The position numbers and the translations under genes are program-made. The notes beneath the pieces are model-generated. The model was not told the origin of the DNA. It worked only from the letters and a program-made list of their open reading frames with translations, and did not search any database. A stretch of DNA of 64,000 nt from assembly GCF_030546575.1 (NCBI RefSeq), contig NZ_JAUOTN010000002.1:558001-622000 (forward strand), given 5' to 3'. Positions within the stretch are counted from its first letter, which is position 1. Each line of letters starts with the position of its first letter. Shown here in pieces: positions 17,784 through 28,178 of this stretch. Origin of the DNA: Pontibacter coccineus (GTDB taxonomy: Bacteria > Bacteroidota > Bacteroidia > Cytophagales > Hymenobacteraceae).

Positions 17784-20294
17784 TTACTCCTCATCAGGAG
17801 CGGTTACAGCACCAGCCCGTCGCTTGTTGCCTACGTTCTCCACCTCGCGGTTTATCTCCTTGATGTCAACTGGCTGGGAAAAGTCGCCGAGCAGGTGCTT
17901 GGTGAAGTAATCGCCCATCATCCAGAAGAAGTACTCGGTCATGTCACCAAAGGCGTGGCGCTGGCCAGGCAGCATCACAAAATCGAAACGCTTGTTGGCT
18001 TTTATCAAGGCCTGCGCCATGCGGATGGTGCCCGCCGGGTGCACGTTGTTGTCCACGTCACCGGTTGCCAGCATCAGGTGCCCTTTCAGGTTGCGTGCCA
18101 GATCCGGGTTTTTCTCGATGGCGTACACAAAGGTCGTGTCTCCCTTAGGGGTTACCACTTCTTTCACACCGTGGTGCTTTTCGCTCCACCAGCGATTGTA
18201 GATGTTGTTTTCGTGGTTGCCGGCACCCGATACAGCTACTTTGAAGAAGTCAGGGTATACGAGCATGGCTGCCGTCGACATAAAGCCACCACCCGAGTGA
18301 CCGGTTATACCTACACGGTTGATGTCGATGAAGCGGTGGCGGTCAGCCAGTTGCTCAATGGCAGCTTTCTTGTCAGCCAGGCCGTAATCGCGCAGGTTGC
18401 CGTAGCCATAGGTATGGTACCATTTGGAACGGGCCGGGTGGCCACCGCGGTTACCAACTGTCACTACCACAAAACCCAGCTGCGCCAGGCGGTCGATACG
18501 GTCCATGCTGCGACCGAAGGCCTTGTTCACCGCCTCGGTTTGCGGGCCAGGGTATACGTAAGTGATGATCGGGTAAGTCTTGGTAGAGTCGAAATCGAAC
18601 GGCTTGTACATCACGCCATAGAGGTCGGTGATGCCGTCGTCTGCCTTCACGGTGAACGGCTCCGGGAATTTATACCCTGTCGTCATCAGGCGGCTCAGGT
18701 CAGCTTTCTCCAGGTCCATCACTTTACGGCCTTTGCTGTCATACAGCACCGAAACGGGTACGGTGTTCACGCGGGAAGCCGTATTCACAAAGTAGGTGTT
18801 GTTGTCGTTCAGGCTGATGTTGTTGTCGAAGTTGCCTTTGTTGAGGAGCGTCATGCCGCTGCCGTCGAAGTTGATGCGGTAGAGGTGCATCAGGTACGGG
18901 TCTTCTCCATTTTCGCGGCCGTTGGCGGTGAAGTAAAGCGCGCGGTTTTTCTCGTCTATACCTACCAGGTCTTCGGCATGGAAAGAACCGCTGGTGATGC
19001 GGTTTTTCAGGTTGCCCTTGCCGTCATACAGGTAGAAGTGGCCCCAGCCATCGCGCTCAGACCAGTGGATGATCTCATTGCCACCTTTCACCAGGCCGAT
19101 GCGGTTGATGTCGATGTAGGTGTTGAAACGCTCCTCAATAACAGGGGTTACCTTGCCTGAAGCGATATCCAGTTCGCACACGTCGATCTTTTTCAGGTCG
19201 CGGCTCGTGCGGGTGAAGTAGAGCTTGTCTTTGGTGCCGTGCCATAGGTTCGGACGGTGCTCATCGTCACGCTGCTTTTGCAAGGCAGGCGCCGACCATA
19301 AGGAAACCTCCTGGTCCTTAAAGGCAGCCGTATTGATTCTGCGTTGCGTTTTGTTGGCGAAGTCGAAGATCAGCAGCTCTCTTTTAGGGGCTTCTTTCTC
19401 GCCTGGCATCTGGTACTTATAAGTTTCCAGTGCAGGGCGGCCCTGGGCCGTGTGATGCAGTACCCACAGGTCTTTCACTTTGCGCTCGTCCGTGCGCACC
19501 ATGGCAAATTGCTTCGAGTCTGGTGACCAAAGGACAAAGGCCGGCTTGCGGTTCTTCTTGTTCTTTTCGCGCTCCACGTTCGTTTCACCACGAGAGTCGC
19601 CATAGGTATAGAATTCCACGCCGTCTTTGGTGAGTTGGTGCTCTACGATGGTGGTGTCTTTTTCATTCTTCAAAGCCTTTTCGTAGTTGGCCTTGTCCAT
19701 CCAATAGAGGTTATGCTCCTTGGCGAATATCACCACCTGCTGGTCTGGGGAGATGGAGGCCCAACGTGCTTTGGACTTAGGCTTTTCGAAATCCTTTAAT
19801 TCCACGACCTGGCCGGTAGACAAGTTGTAGCGGAAGTAGAAGGTCTTTTTCTCAAGCGAGTCAGCGGCTTTTTTGTCCAGGCGGTCTTTCTTCACCTGGT
19901 CGATTGAGCTCTTTATCTCAAACTGCACGCTCTTTTCGTCTTCCGTGAACTTCAGGTTCTGGATAGGCAGGTTCTGCGCATCAAATGGGTCCTGCACGAC
20001 CATGGTCACGGCAGAGGCTACCTTGGCGTTGTCGAAGATCTGCTTCTTGGATTTGGTGGCCGGGTCTACGATGTACCAGTTCTTGCCGTTGCTGGTTTCG
20101 TACTCGTACCAGAAGCGGTCGGAGTTCTTGAGCCAGTGCGGATCGAGGTTGGTGGTGAAAATAAGTTTCTCCAGCTTTTTGGGCGAGAAGCGGGAAGCCA
20201 GCTGGTAGTTGCCCTTGGTCGGCGTGCCAGACTGCTGTGCCTGTACACTGATGCCCGCTATCAGCAGCATAGCGAGAAGGTAAATTTTCTTCAT
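17784..20294 (-). CDS. S9 family peptidase (dipeptidyl-peptidase IV type)
   Basis: 836 residues: signal peptide ending AQ at residue 20, an eight-bladed DPP-IV-type beta-propeller, and a C-terminal alpha/beta hydrolase with nucleophile motif GHSGGGF (~664-670), catalytic Asp in GDVDNNVHP (~748) and His in GQRHAFGD (~781). It cleaves dipeptides from the N-termini of imported or environmental peptides, in the periplasm or at the surface. Length and domain order fit the family. It is transcribed alone and ends at a terminator. Confidence 0.93.
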   Translation of the reverse strand: MKKIYLLAMLLIAGISVQAQQSGTPTKGNYQLASRFSPKKLEKLIFTTNLDPHWLKNSDRFWYEYETSNGKNWYIVDPATKSKKQIFDNAKVASAVTMVVQDPFDAQNLPIQNLKFTEDEKSVQFEIKSSIDQVKKDRLDKKAADSLEKKTFYFRYNLSTGQVVELKDFEKPKSKARWASISPDQQVVIFAKEHNLYWMDKANYEKALKNEKDTTIVEHQLTKDGVEFYTYGDSRGETNVEREKNKKNRKPAFVLWSPDSKQFAMVRTDERKVKDLWVLHHTAQGRPALETYKYQMPGEKEAPKRELLIFDFANKTQRRINTAAFKDQEVSLWSAPALQKQRDDEHRPNLWHGTKDKLYFTRTSRDLKKIDVCELDIASGKVTPVIEERFNTYIDINRIGLVKGGNEIIHWSERDGWGHFYLYDGKGNLKNRITSGSFHAEDLVGIDEKNRALYFTANGRENGEDPYLMHLYRINFDGSGMTLLNKGNFDNNISLNDNNTYFVNTASRVNTVPVSVLYDSKGRKVMDLEKADLSRLMTTGYKFPEPFTVKADDGITDLYGVMYKPFDFDSTKTYPIITYVYPGPQTEAVNKAFGRSMDRIDRLAQLGFVVVTVGNRGGHPARSKWYHTYGYGNLRDYGLADKKAAIEQLADRHRFIDINRVGITGHSGGGFMSTAAMLVYPDFFKVAVSGAGNHENNIYNRWWSEKHHGVKEVVTPKGDTTFVYAIEKNPDLARNLKGHLMLATGDVDNNVHPAGTIRMAQALIKANKRFDFVMLPGQRHAFGDMTEYFFWMMGDYFTKHLLGDFSQPVDIKEINREVENVGNKRRAGAVTAPDEE

Positions 20295-20528
20295 GAAAAG
20301 GTTGGTTTGGGTGATTAGATCAGGTGAACATGCTCTAGGCCGCTCGATAGGTATAGACTGACGAAAATTGGAATAGTTTAAATAGTGTTATTATAAAATA
20401 TAGCTTCTTTCAGCAATCCTGCCAGAGGTATAAGTGGAGCCGGTATTTCGGAACAGGAATATGATCTGGAGTGGATGCAACGCGCTGCTGCAATTTAGGG
20501 TCAATAAATTAAAACATAGCGCCCTAAC

Positions 20529-20978
20529 ATGAAAAATGTATTGATTTTCGCCTTCGTTTGCCTGCTTCTTTCCTGCTCAAAAGAAAACCTGGGCACTGTC
20601 AACGCATACCTGGGGCAGGAGATCAAGCTTCAGGAAGGGCAGTCGGCTCTGTACCAAAACACTGGGTATGATGTGGCTGCCGTTGTAAAGTTGAAAGTGG
20701 AAGATGTGAGCGACAGCAGGTGCCCGAGTGATGTGGTTTGTTTCACCTATGGCAGGGTAGAGGTGACCCTGGCAGTAGGTTCAGGGAATGGAAAAGGGGA
20801 AACCATTACCATGTGCCTGGGCGATTGCGATGGTGGCAGCCGGTTTGAAGATACAGCGAAGGTGGTAGTAGGCGCCTTGCCTTACGAAATAAGGTTGCAG
20901 AGTGTAACGCCACTGCCGACTATTAAGGACAAATTCAGCCAAACCAAGGAAGTGCAGCTGGTGTTAGAGCGTTTGTAG
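20529..20978 (+). CDS. Hypothetical lipoprotein (149 aa)
   Basis: The signal peptide has lipobox LLSC (Cys at residue 16). The mature part is predicted beta-rich, with four further Cys (DSRCPSDVVC and TMCLGDC) that could form two disulfides. The DSRCP..VxC arrangement followed by G.V.V.L.V recurs in small Bacteroidota lipoproteins of unknown role. It is a single gene between two non-coding stretches. Confidence 0.72.
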   Translation: MKNVLIFAFVCLLLSCSKENLGTVNAYLGQEIKLQEGQSALYQNTGYDVAAVVKLKVEDVSDSRCPSDVVCFTYGRVEVTLAVGSGNGKGETITMCLGDCDGGSRFEDTAKVVVGALPYEIRLQSVTPLPTIKDKFSQTKEVQLVLERL

Positions 20979-21190
20979 GCTATCCGTTGTTTGAGTCTTT
21001 TTTCTATTATTGACTTCTATTGTGCAGCGGGTATGCTAAAGTAAATTGTCCTGTAGCTGTCATAGCATTAGGGCTTTTCGTGCAGGTAGAGGCTTTGCTA
21101 CCGTAGGGTCTTGCGCAGCAGGGCTATGGTTTGATATTGAGTAAGTTAAAACTTTTTGGGGTGTTGTGTGGAATTGTCCTCAATATACCT

Positions 21191-21198
21191 TAGTTTTG
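21191..21198 (+). promoter_or_regulatory. Putative -7 element for atpD
   Basis: TAGTTTTG matches TAnnTTTG, 47 bases before the atpD ATG. No exact -33 TTTG is seen at the expected distance. Confidence 0.45.
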
Positions 21199-21206
21199 CG
21201 CCTTGA

Positions 21207-22754
<1,548 letters not shown>

Positions 22755-22755
22755 G

Positions 22756-22845
22756 TTTTATAGTTAAAAGTTAAGAGTTAAGAGTTAAAAGCTGGTTTTG
22801 CCACTGTAACTCATAACTCTTAACTCTAAACTCTTAACTAATAAG
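22756..22845. repeat. Inverted repeat inside the atpD-atpC operon
   Basis: Left words AGTTAAGAGTTAAGAGTTA and right words TAACTCTTAACTCTAAACT form a long AT-rich hairpin between the atpD stop and the atpC start. Confidence 0.82.
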
Positions 22846-22846
22846 A

Positions 22847-23092
22847 ATGTATTTAGAGATAATCACACCTGATAAGAAGGTTTTTGCCGGTGAGGTAGAG
22901 TCAGCTCAGTTCCCGGGCTCAAACGGTTCGTTTGAAGTCCTGAACTTGCACGCTCCCCTTATCAGCACCATGGAAAGTGGCAGAATCCGTATCACTACCA
23001 GGCAAGGACAGGAGTTCTTTACCGTGGATGGTGGTGTGGTAGAAGTGCTGAACAATAAGATCATCGTACTGGCTGAGTCCGTTACGGAATAG
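22847..23092 (+). CDS. atpC: F1 ATP synthase subunit epsilon (short form)
   Basis: 81 residues, matching only the N-terminal beta-sandwich of epsilon (MYLEIITPDKKVFAGEVES...). The C-terminal helical hairpin that inhibits hydrolysis in E. coli is absent, as is normal in Bacteroidota. It belongs to the central stalk of F1. It follows atpD after a self-complementary spacer and is followed by a terminator, so it closes the operon. Confidence 0.95.
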   Translation: MYLEIITPDKKVFAGEVESAQFPGSNGSFEVLNLHAPLISTMESGRIRITTRQGQEFFTVDGGVVEVLNNKIIVLAESVTE

Positions 23093-23117
23093 TACAGCAT
23101 TAGCTAAAGCATAAAAT

Positions 23118-23156
23118 AAATCCCCTTCTGCTTGATAAGAGCGGAAGGGGATTTTT
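23118..23156 (+). terminator. Terminator of atpDC
   Basis: Stem AAATCCCCTTCTGCT / AGCGGAAGGGGATTT with one mismatch, followed by TTTCATTT on the plus strand. Confidence 0.9.
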
Positions 23157-23335
23157 CATTTGGGCTGCCACTTTCTCAATATTTGTTCGAGTTCCACTTG
23201 GGTGATAAGTGAGGCAATTCCTTCAGGGTGCGGTTGGGCCTCAGAGGAATTAATGAGGCATTAGATTGGGCGTGATCACAATTCATGGAGTTGGTTCGGG
23301 AGCCGCATCATGAATCCCAACCCTAGGCTTATTCA

Positions 23336-23875
23336 TTAAACTTGACTTCCAGCCGCTATAACCAGGATGATAACGGCCATTTTTCGTGCTCTTCGCCAGC
23401 GTGTCATTTGCCGAATAAAGAGTCCGCTACTGATTAGTAACCTTTCCGCTTCAATTGGCAGTGATTTCTCTATCCTTATCGATCCTTTTCCCATCCCACT
23501 CATGATCGCTTGCCGGTACCTGATGATTGTGTTGCCCTGTTCAGTCTTCCAATAAGCTTCTTGTTCCCAAAAGCTGGTAGAAATGGTGAATTTTTCTCCT
23601 GACAAGAGGGCGAGTGTCTTTTGCCCAAATAATCCGCTATGGATCTCACCAATTGCCACCCCGTCCTTAGTTATTAAAACATCCCTGTCCCAAAAGCTCC
23701 TCTGGGCAAAACTTAGCTTTGTTTCCTCGTCGGTGTACAATGCTTTAAAATTCCAGGAACTATCAATAGTCAAATACCCGATAATCTGCTGTTCCATAGC
23801 GAATATGAAATCCTTTGCAATCCAGCCAGTATGCCGCCAGTTCAATGTCTTCATTTTTGATCCAGTTTCATTCAT
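23336..23875 (-). CDS. Hypothetical protein (179 aa) at edge of low-GC island
   Basis: No family recognised. The N-terminal ~135 residues look like an all-beta fold with repeated strand pairs; the C-terminus is basic (RQMTRWRRARK) and ends in a hydrophobic helix (MAVIILVIAAG) that may anchor it. An in-frame Met at base 23854 is an alternative start. It shows lower GC than the flanking chromosome. A repeated GATACACAACG element lies ~95 bp upstream. Confidence 0.55.
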   Translation of the reverse strand: MNETGSKMKTLNWRHTGWIAKDFIFAMEQQIIGYLTIDSSWNFKALYTDEETKLSFAQRSFWDRDVLITKDGVAIGEIHSGLFGQKTLALLSGEKFTISTSFWEQEAYWKTEQGNTIIRYRQAIMSGMGKGSIRIEKSLPIEAERLLISSGLFIRQMTRWRRARKMAVIILVIAAGSQV

Positions 23876-23969
23876 TTTTCAATCTTGGCTACGGAGCTAA
23901 TCCAATTTGCTGTAACGGTGCAGGTATAGCAGCAGGTAGAGGTTTTTGCATAAATGGCCGATGGATACA

Positions 23970-24060
23970 CAACGGTTTGTTTAGGCACTTGAGCCTGGTA
24001 GAAACACGTTAGTGCTCACGGCGGCTATACCTTGTTAGCGGTTCGTTCTTATTCTCTTAA
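23970..24060. repeat. Cassette-like separator element 1
   Basis: Contains GATACACAACGGTTTG, GTTTAGGCAC, CACGTTAGTGCTCACGGC and CTTGTTAGCGG. Related words occur near 24950-25000 and 25413-25436. It lies between two minus-strand genes of the low-GC island. Confidence 0.4.
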
Positions 24061-24066
24061 AGCTTT

Positions 24067-24915
24067 TTACTTGAGTGCCTTAAAAGCATTTGAAACTGCC
24101 TGGTGCATGATGGTAGCATGGTCTTCTTGTGGCAAGTAGTCGAATACTACACGTACAGTTTTGCTTTTTGTGGCGTTGATTTTGTCTGCCAACAAGTTGG
24201 CATCTACTTCCATAACTCGTGGGATAGCAGTTGGTGTAAGTCCTTCTTTGCCAACACCTATGTAAATATCTGTCTGTTGTTGAAAAGCGGCGTTCAGTAT
24301 TTCTGAACCTTTATTCAACAAAGAGCCATTGTCCCACCATAAGCTTGGACTTACGATGATGTACTTATTGAAAAGAGTTGGGCTTTTTAATAAAATTTCT
24401 GTTGCTAATAAACCGCCTAAAGACTGTCCTATAATGGTTTTAGAGCGTGTCGTCTTAAACTTTTTGTCAATGAAGGGTTGTAGTTCTGTTGCTAAAAAGG
24501 CGGTAAATTTATCTGAATGTCCTGTTGTAGGATACCGTTTCTGGTCTGATTCAATAGTGGTAGGAAAAGTAAAGTCTCTTCTTCTGTCCACTGTAGCAAT
24601 GCCAACTACAATTGATTTAGGTAATTGATTTACCCATTCGAAACTGTAGTATTGCACAAGCCCAACGATATGAATAAAATCTTCGTCAGCCGACCCGTCA
24701 AGCAAATAAATAACCGGATATTTTACGCTATCGTTTGGGGTGTAACCGTCTGGGAGGTAAATATTCAGAGTCCTTTTTTCGCCTAATACTTTTGACTGAA
24801 GTTCATGAATTTCTCCAAGTACAAAGGGTCTGCTGCTTTCTTTCTGTTTAGCTTTCTGGCCGTAGGATGATAAGGCGTAAAATGTAAAAATTATTATTGT
24901 CAGTAGCTTTCTCAC
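24067..24915 (-). CDS. Secreted esterase, alpha/beta-hydrolase fold
   Basis: 282 residues. Signal peptide ending SSYGQ, then a putative esterase (enterochelin-esterase/IroE-like) domain: LNIYLPDGYTPN, YLLDGSADEDF, nucleophile elbow GQSLGGLLA and a C-terminal His in EDHATIMH. It probably hydrolyses an ester in the periplasm; the substrate is unknown. GC is distinctly lower (roughly 35-40%) than neighbours at 20 or 27 kb, suggesting acquisition by transfer. Confidence 0.82.
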   Translation of the reverse strand: MRKLLTIIIFTFYALSSYGQKAKQKESSRPFVLGEIHELQSKVLGEKRTLNIYLPDGYTPNDSVKYPVIYLLDGSADEDFIHIVGLVQYYSFEWVNQLPKSIVVGIATVDRRRDFTFPTTIESDQKRYPTTGHSDKFTAFLATELQPFIDKKFKTTRSKTIIGQSLGGLLATEILLKSPTLFNKYIIVSPSLWWDNGSLLNKGSEILNAAFQQQTDIYIGVGKEGLTPTAIPRVMEVDANLLADKINATKSKTVRVVFDYLPQEDHATIMHQAVSNAFKALK

Positions 24916-24944
24916 TTTACTTGTCTGTTTGATGTTGTTTTTAC

Positions 24945-25005
24945 AATAACTGCTAATGGTTAGTGTAAACGGTGGGCTTATTACCGTTTGTATATCGTTG
25001 TGTGC
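24945..25005. repeat. Cassette-like separator element 2
   Basis: CTAATGGTTAGTGTAAACGGT...ACCGTTTGTATATCGTTGTGTGCTCGC. The AAACGGT / ACCGTTT arms form a hairpin, and the minus strand carries CACTAACC and CACACAACG. It overlaps the 3' end of the 136-aa gene. Confidence 0.35.
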
Positions 25006-25391
25006 TCGCTGTTTTTTGCTTTAAGTATTATCCAGATCAGGATGGAGGACGCAAGGGTAAGTCCTGCAAATAATTTTTCAAAATTTGTATTTGCGAACAG
25101 GTTTCCAATTGTATTTAATCCAAAAAGAAAGAGAAATACCCAGAGAATTGTATTCACGATTCTTAATGAAAATATCTGTTTTAAGTAGTTTCCTTTAATT
25201 AGCAGAGTTACGATTAAGATGCTATTAATTAGTATAGACAATGATTCGAAAACATACATTTCAGTATCATTCTTTAGTCGCCCTCCCCAAGTGATTTCAT
25301 AAGGAATAATCTTTAAAATAATACAGAAATGAAAGATCGTTACAGCGGTAAATAGCCCTAACATTATCTTGATGGCAATTGATGAATTCAT
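24981..25391 (-). CDS. Hypothetical membrane protein (136 aa)
   Basis: Four predicted membrane helices with short loops and a charged C-terminus (KAKNSEHTTIYKR). No family recognised. It is AT-rich and Ile/Leu/Phe-rich, consistent with the low-GC island. Its 3' end overlaps a separator element, as seen for integron-type gene cassettes. Confidence 0.6.
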   Translation of the reverse strand: MNSSIAIKIMLGLFTAVTIFHFCIILKIIPYEITWGGRLKNDTEMYVFESLSILINSILIVTLLIKGNYLKQIFSLRIVNTILWVFLFLFGLNTIGNLFANTNFEKLFAGLTLASSILIWIILKAKNSEHTTIYKR

Positions 25392-25404
25392 ATCCCTCTA
25401 TTTT

Positions 25405-25480
25405 TCATTTCAATGATACACAACGTTTAGTGCATAAAGTGAGTGAGGTGTAACCAAAGCTTGATTTATGTGCCGTGTTG
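25405..25480. repeat. Cassette-like separator element 3
   Basis: GATACACAACGTTTAGTGCATAAAG followed by CTTGATTTATGTGCCGTGTTGGG. CATAAA/TTTATG and CAAC/GTTG can pair as inner and outer stems of an attC-like hairpin. It shares GATACACAACG with element 1. Confidence 0.38.
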
Positions 25481-25493
25481 GGTAAAGGCATTT

Positions 25494-25910
25494 TTAGTTT
25501 TCGTGCTCACCCCAAGGCTCAAGAAATACCAACTTCTTATTATTTCCCAACACATAAGGGTAGTAATAAGTCAGCTTCCCTTCAACATCTTCATGTTTGA
25601 TTGATACAAGTATAGCGTTCGTTGCAGAGTTATATTTTTCATTTTTGACTCGCACATCATAGGCTATACAGTATGCTCTAACTTCCTTCTTACTAAGAGC
25701 TTCTTCAAAGACAGAAGTAAGACCATTTATTATCTTTTGACTATCAGGGTATTCTTCTTCATCAAAAAAGCTCACTGGAGTCAATTCTCCTGATGTGACA
25801 ATTTTAGAACTGAATGGGTAATATTCACCAGAGTCTAGCAGCAAAGTTTCTGCAAATTCAACAGAGTAGCTTATTAACTTTTCAATATCACTTTTGACTT
25901 CTGGACTCAT
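25494..25910 (-). CDS. Hypothetical cytosolic protein (138 aa)
   Basis: An acidic protein without signal peptide or membrane segments; the pattern is helix then antiparallel beta (YCIAYDVRVK, NAILVSIKHED, KLTYYYPYVL). It resembles small immunity or SMI1-like and DUF-type proteins in composition only, so no family is assigned. It is low in GC like its neighbours in the island. Confidence 0.58.
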   Translation of the reverse strand: MSPEVKSDIEKLISYSVEFAETLLLDSGEYYPFSSKIVTSGELTPVSFFDEEEYPDSQKIINGLTSVFEEALSKKEVRAYCIAYDVRVKNEKYNSATNAILVSIKHEDVEGKLTYYYPYVLGNNKKLVFLEPWGEHEN

Positions 25911-25991
25911 CTTTTCTATACTTTTGATTTGCCCAACTTACAGAAAAGCGTGAACATGCGCCTATTGATACTATAGCTAGATTTGCGCCTC

Positions 25992-27608
25992 CTACTTCTT
26001 CCCACTGCCTGCAGGTATAGCAGAGCTTTGAGGTACAGTCTGCACTTTGGTGAAATCCAGGTCGTGGAAGTCGTAGCTGAAGTCGGTGAGCGGGGAGACA
26101 GCCTTCATGCTTATACCTGAGAGATTGCCCTGCTGATTCGGCACGTACTCTACAAAGGCATCGGCCTCAAAACTGCGGTCGCTCCACTTCACCACGAAGG
26201 TGTTGTCTTTGTAATAGAGCATTTCGCCCTGCAGCCTGGGCGATCGCAGCGACTTGAAGTAGAGTTTGTTCTTTTGCCTGTAAATCTCAACAAGACCAAA
26301 CCACTTGTCTTCGAAAGTACCTTCATACTTGTCAAAAGCTACTTTCGATTTTTTTTCTTTCAGCACCTTGTTCACATCGCCCCAGATCTTGTCGGTATAA
26401 GCGGTGGCCTCTGCCACATATTCATCCTCTTCCTGTTTTAGCTCCGCGACCCAGTCATGCGCTTCCATACCCAAGTAGGCCTGCTTGATGGTGTTGGTGA
26501 TGGAGCGGAAAGCCTGACCGTTCTGCTGGTTGGTAAGCACGATGATGCCCAGGTTGAGCTCTGGCAGCATGGTTACCTGACTGACCATGCCTGGAAGCCC
26601 GCCTGTGTGGCTCACTTCTTTGTGGCCTTTCACATCGCTCAGGAACCAGCCAAGCCCGTAGGACCGGAAATGTGTGTTGAAGGGGCTTTTGCCGTTGTAA
26701 GGTATAATGGTTTGGGGCGTCCACTGCTCGCGGATGACTTTTTGGGTGAGCAGGCGCTGCTTCAGATCATCGCCATACCTGCCCTCGTGCATCAGCATGA
26801 TTAGCCACTTGCTTAGGTCGTGCACGCTGGTGTAAATCCCTCCGGCGGCGGCACCGAATGGCAGGTTGTAGCGGTCAATCACTTTTAATTTGCCCTCGAC
26901 CACGGCATGGGCCTCAATGGTGTTGGTTAAGTCCCGGAGTCTTTCATAACTGGCGGCGCTGCGCGTCATGCCCAGTGGTTGCAAAATGCGTTTTTCTGTA
27001 AAATCTGACCAGCTGGTGCCTGTCACGCGGGCCACTACCTCACCGGCCACAATGTACAGCAGGTTATCGTAATCGTACTTCGACCTGAAAGCGGACACCG
27101 GCTTCAGGTATTGTATGTTACGAATCAGGTCGTTTACAGTAAAGTCGTTGCCGTCAGGAAACATCATGAGGTCACCGGCTCCCAAGCCCAGTCCACTGCG
27201 GTGGGTCAGCAGGTCCCGAATCGTGAATTCCTGCGTTACGTAGTCGTTGTAGAGGCGGAACTCCGGTATGTACTTCACAACCTTATCGTCCCACTTGAGT
27301 TTGCCTTCCTCCACCAGCAAACCCAACGAGGCCGCCGTGAAGGCCTTGGTGTTGGAGGCCACGCCGAACAAAGTATGCTCCGTGGTTTTCTCCCCCGTTT
27401 TGATCGAGTTGACGCCATAGCCTTTCATGTGCACCACTTTTCCGTCTTTCACCACTGCAACGGCTATACCTGGCACCTGAAAGGCCGTCATGGCCCGTTC
27501 CACCACCTGGTCGATTTCCTGCGGGCTGATGGACTGCGCGTGAAGCGGAAGAATGGAGCTCAGCCAAAGCAGTGTGAGTGCGAGCAGCAGGGGAGTAGAC
27601 TTTTTCAT
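25992..27608 (-). CDS. Secreted serine hydrolase, beta-lactamase class C fold
   Basis: 538 residues. Signal peptide ending LHAQ (residue 25), then a beta-lactamase/D-Ala-D-Ala carboxypeptidase domain with S85-x-x-K88 (SNTK), Y180-x-N182 (YDN) and an HTGG motif, and a C-terminal DUF3471 beta domain (~430-510). Such proteins act on peptidoglycan peptides or small esters in the periplasm. Clinical beta-lactam resistance is not implied. It follows the 114-aa gene by 16 bp, probably in an operon. Confidence 0.9.
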   Translation of the reverse strand: MKKSTPLLLALTLLWLSSILPLHAQSISPQEIDQVVERAMTAFQVPGIAVAVVKDGKVVHMKGYGVNSIKTGEKTTEHTLFGVASNTKAFTAASLGLLVEEGKLKWDDKVVKYIPEFRLYNDYVTQEFTIRDLLTHRSGLGLGAGDLMMFPDGNDFTVNDLIRNIQYLKPVSAFRSKYDYDNLLYIVAGEVVARVTGTSWSDFTEKRILQPLGMTRSAASYERLRDLTNTIEAHAVVEGKLKVIDRYNLPFGAAAGGIYTSVHDLSKWLIMLMHEGRYGDDLKQRLLTQKVIREQWTPQTIIPYNGKSPFNTHFRSYGLGWFLSDVKGHKEVSHTGGLPGMVSQVTMLPELNLGIIVLTNQQNGQAFRSITNTIKQAYLGMEAHDWVAELKQEEDEYVAEATAYTDKIWGDVNKVLKEKKSKVAFDKYEGTFEDKWFGLVEIYRQKNKLYFKSLRSPRLQGEMLYYKDNTFVVKWSDRSFEADAFVEYVPNQQGNLSGISMKAVSPLTDFSYDFHDLDFTKVQTVPQSSAIPAGSGKK

Positions 27609-27624
27609 AAATATCAGGTATAGG

Positions 27625-27969
27625 CTAAGGTTTTATAACCGGCATAGGAAACGCCATTGTGGTGTCAGGTTTCAGGGCCAGGATGGAGAACTGAATGGTC
27701 GAGTCAGGCTTTAGGACAGGCATGGTGGACCGTGGCTCGCTAGCTTCTGCTGGAGCATCGCTTTTTGTTGAAGACTTCGGGAAGAGGCTATACCTGCTGC
27801 CAGGTTTTCCAAGTGGGTTTAACTTGCTGTTGGAGGAGTCTTGCTCCAGATAGCGCAACTCTAATTTCTTATGAAGCGGTTTTAACCGTAGCTGCGGATG
27901 ATCCACATCTTGTGCTTGTGCCGATAGGGATATAAGCACTAATCCAGCGATGGTGGATATTGTTTTCAT
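27625..27969 (-). CDS. Small secreted hypothetical protein (114 aa)
   Basis: Signal peptide ending SAQAQ at ~19. The mature part is hydrophilic and ends in a degenerate tandem repeat (PVLKPDSTIQFSILALKPDT, then MAFPMPVIKP). No family recognised. It lies 16 bp upstream of the serine hydrolase, suggesting co-transcription. Confidence 0.6.
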   Translation of the reverse strand: MKTISTIAGLVLISLSAQAQDVDHPQLRLKPLHKKLELRYLEQDSSNSKLNPLGKPGSRYSLFPKSSTKSDAPAEASEPRSTMPVLKPDSTIQFSILALKPDTTMAFPMPVIKP

Positions 27970-28178
27970 TGCGTTGTGCGGTTAAGTGGGATTGTTCTCA
28001 AAAATAGCTTATCGCTCCTCCTGGGTCTGGGCTGTTATTACCTCAAAATTGTTGCAACCCTGGAGCTTAATGTATAGCCTTAACAAGCTAAGCCTCACTA
28101 AATATAGCAAAATCTACATTCAGTTTATAAAACAAACCACACTTTTTAGGAGATATTGCAGGAGGCAGGAAAGTGTAG

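Noticed and set aside
17895..19160. 421-codon open frame antisense to the S9 peptidase
   Set aside because: Shadow of a GC-rich gene; His/Val/Gln-rich without any domain, opposite a complete DPP-IV-like protein.
25992..27608. Antibiotic-resistance beta-lactamase
   Set aside because: Has the class C fold motifs but with a DUF3471 tail, as in secreted peptidase/esterase homologues; resistance cannot be inferred.
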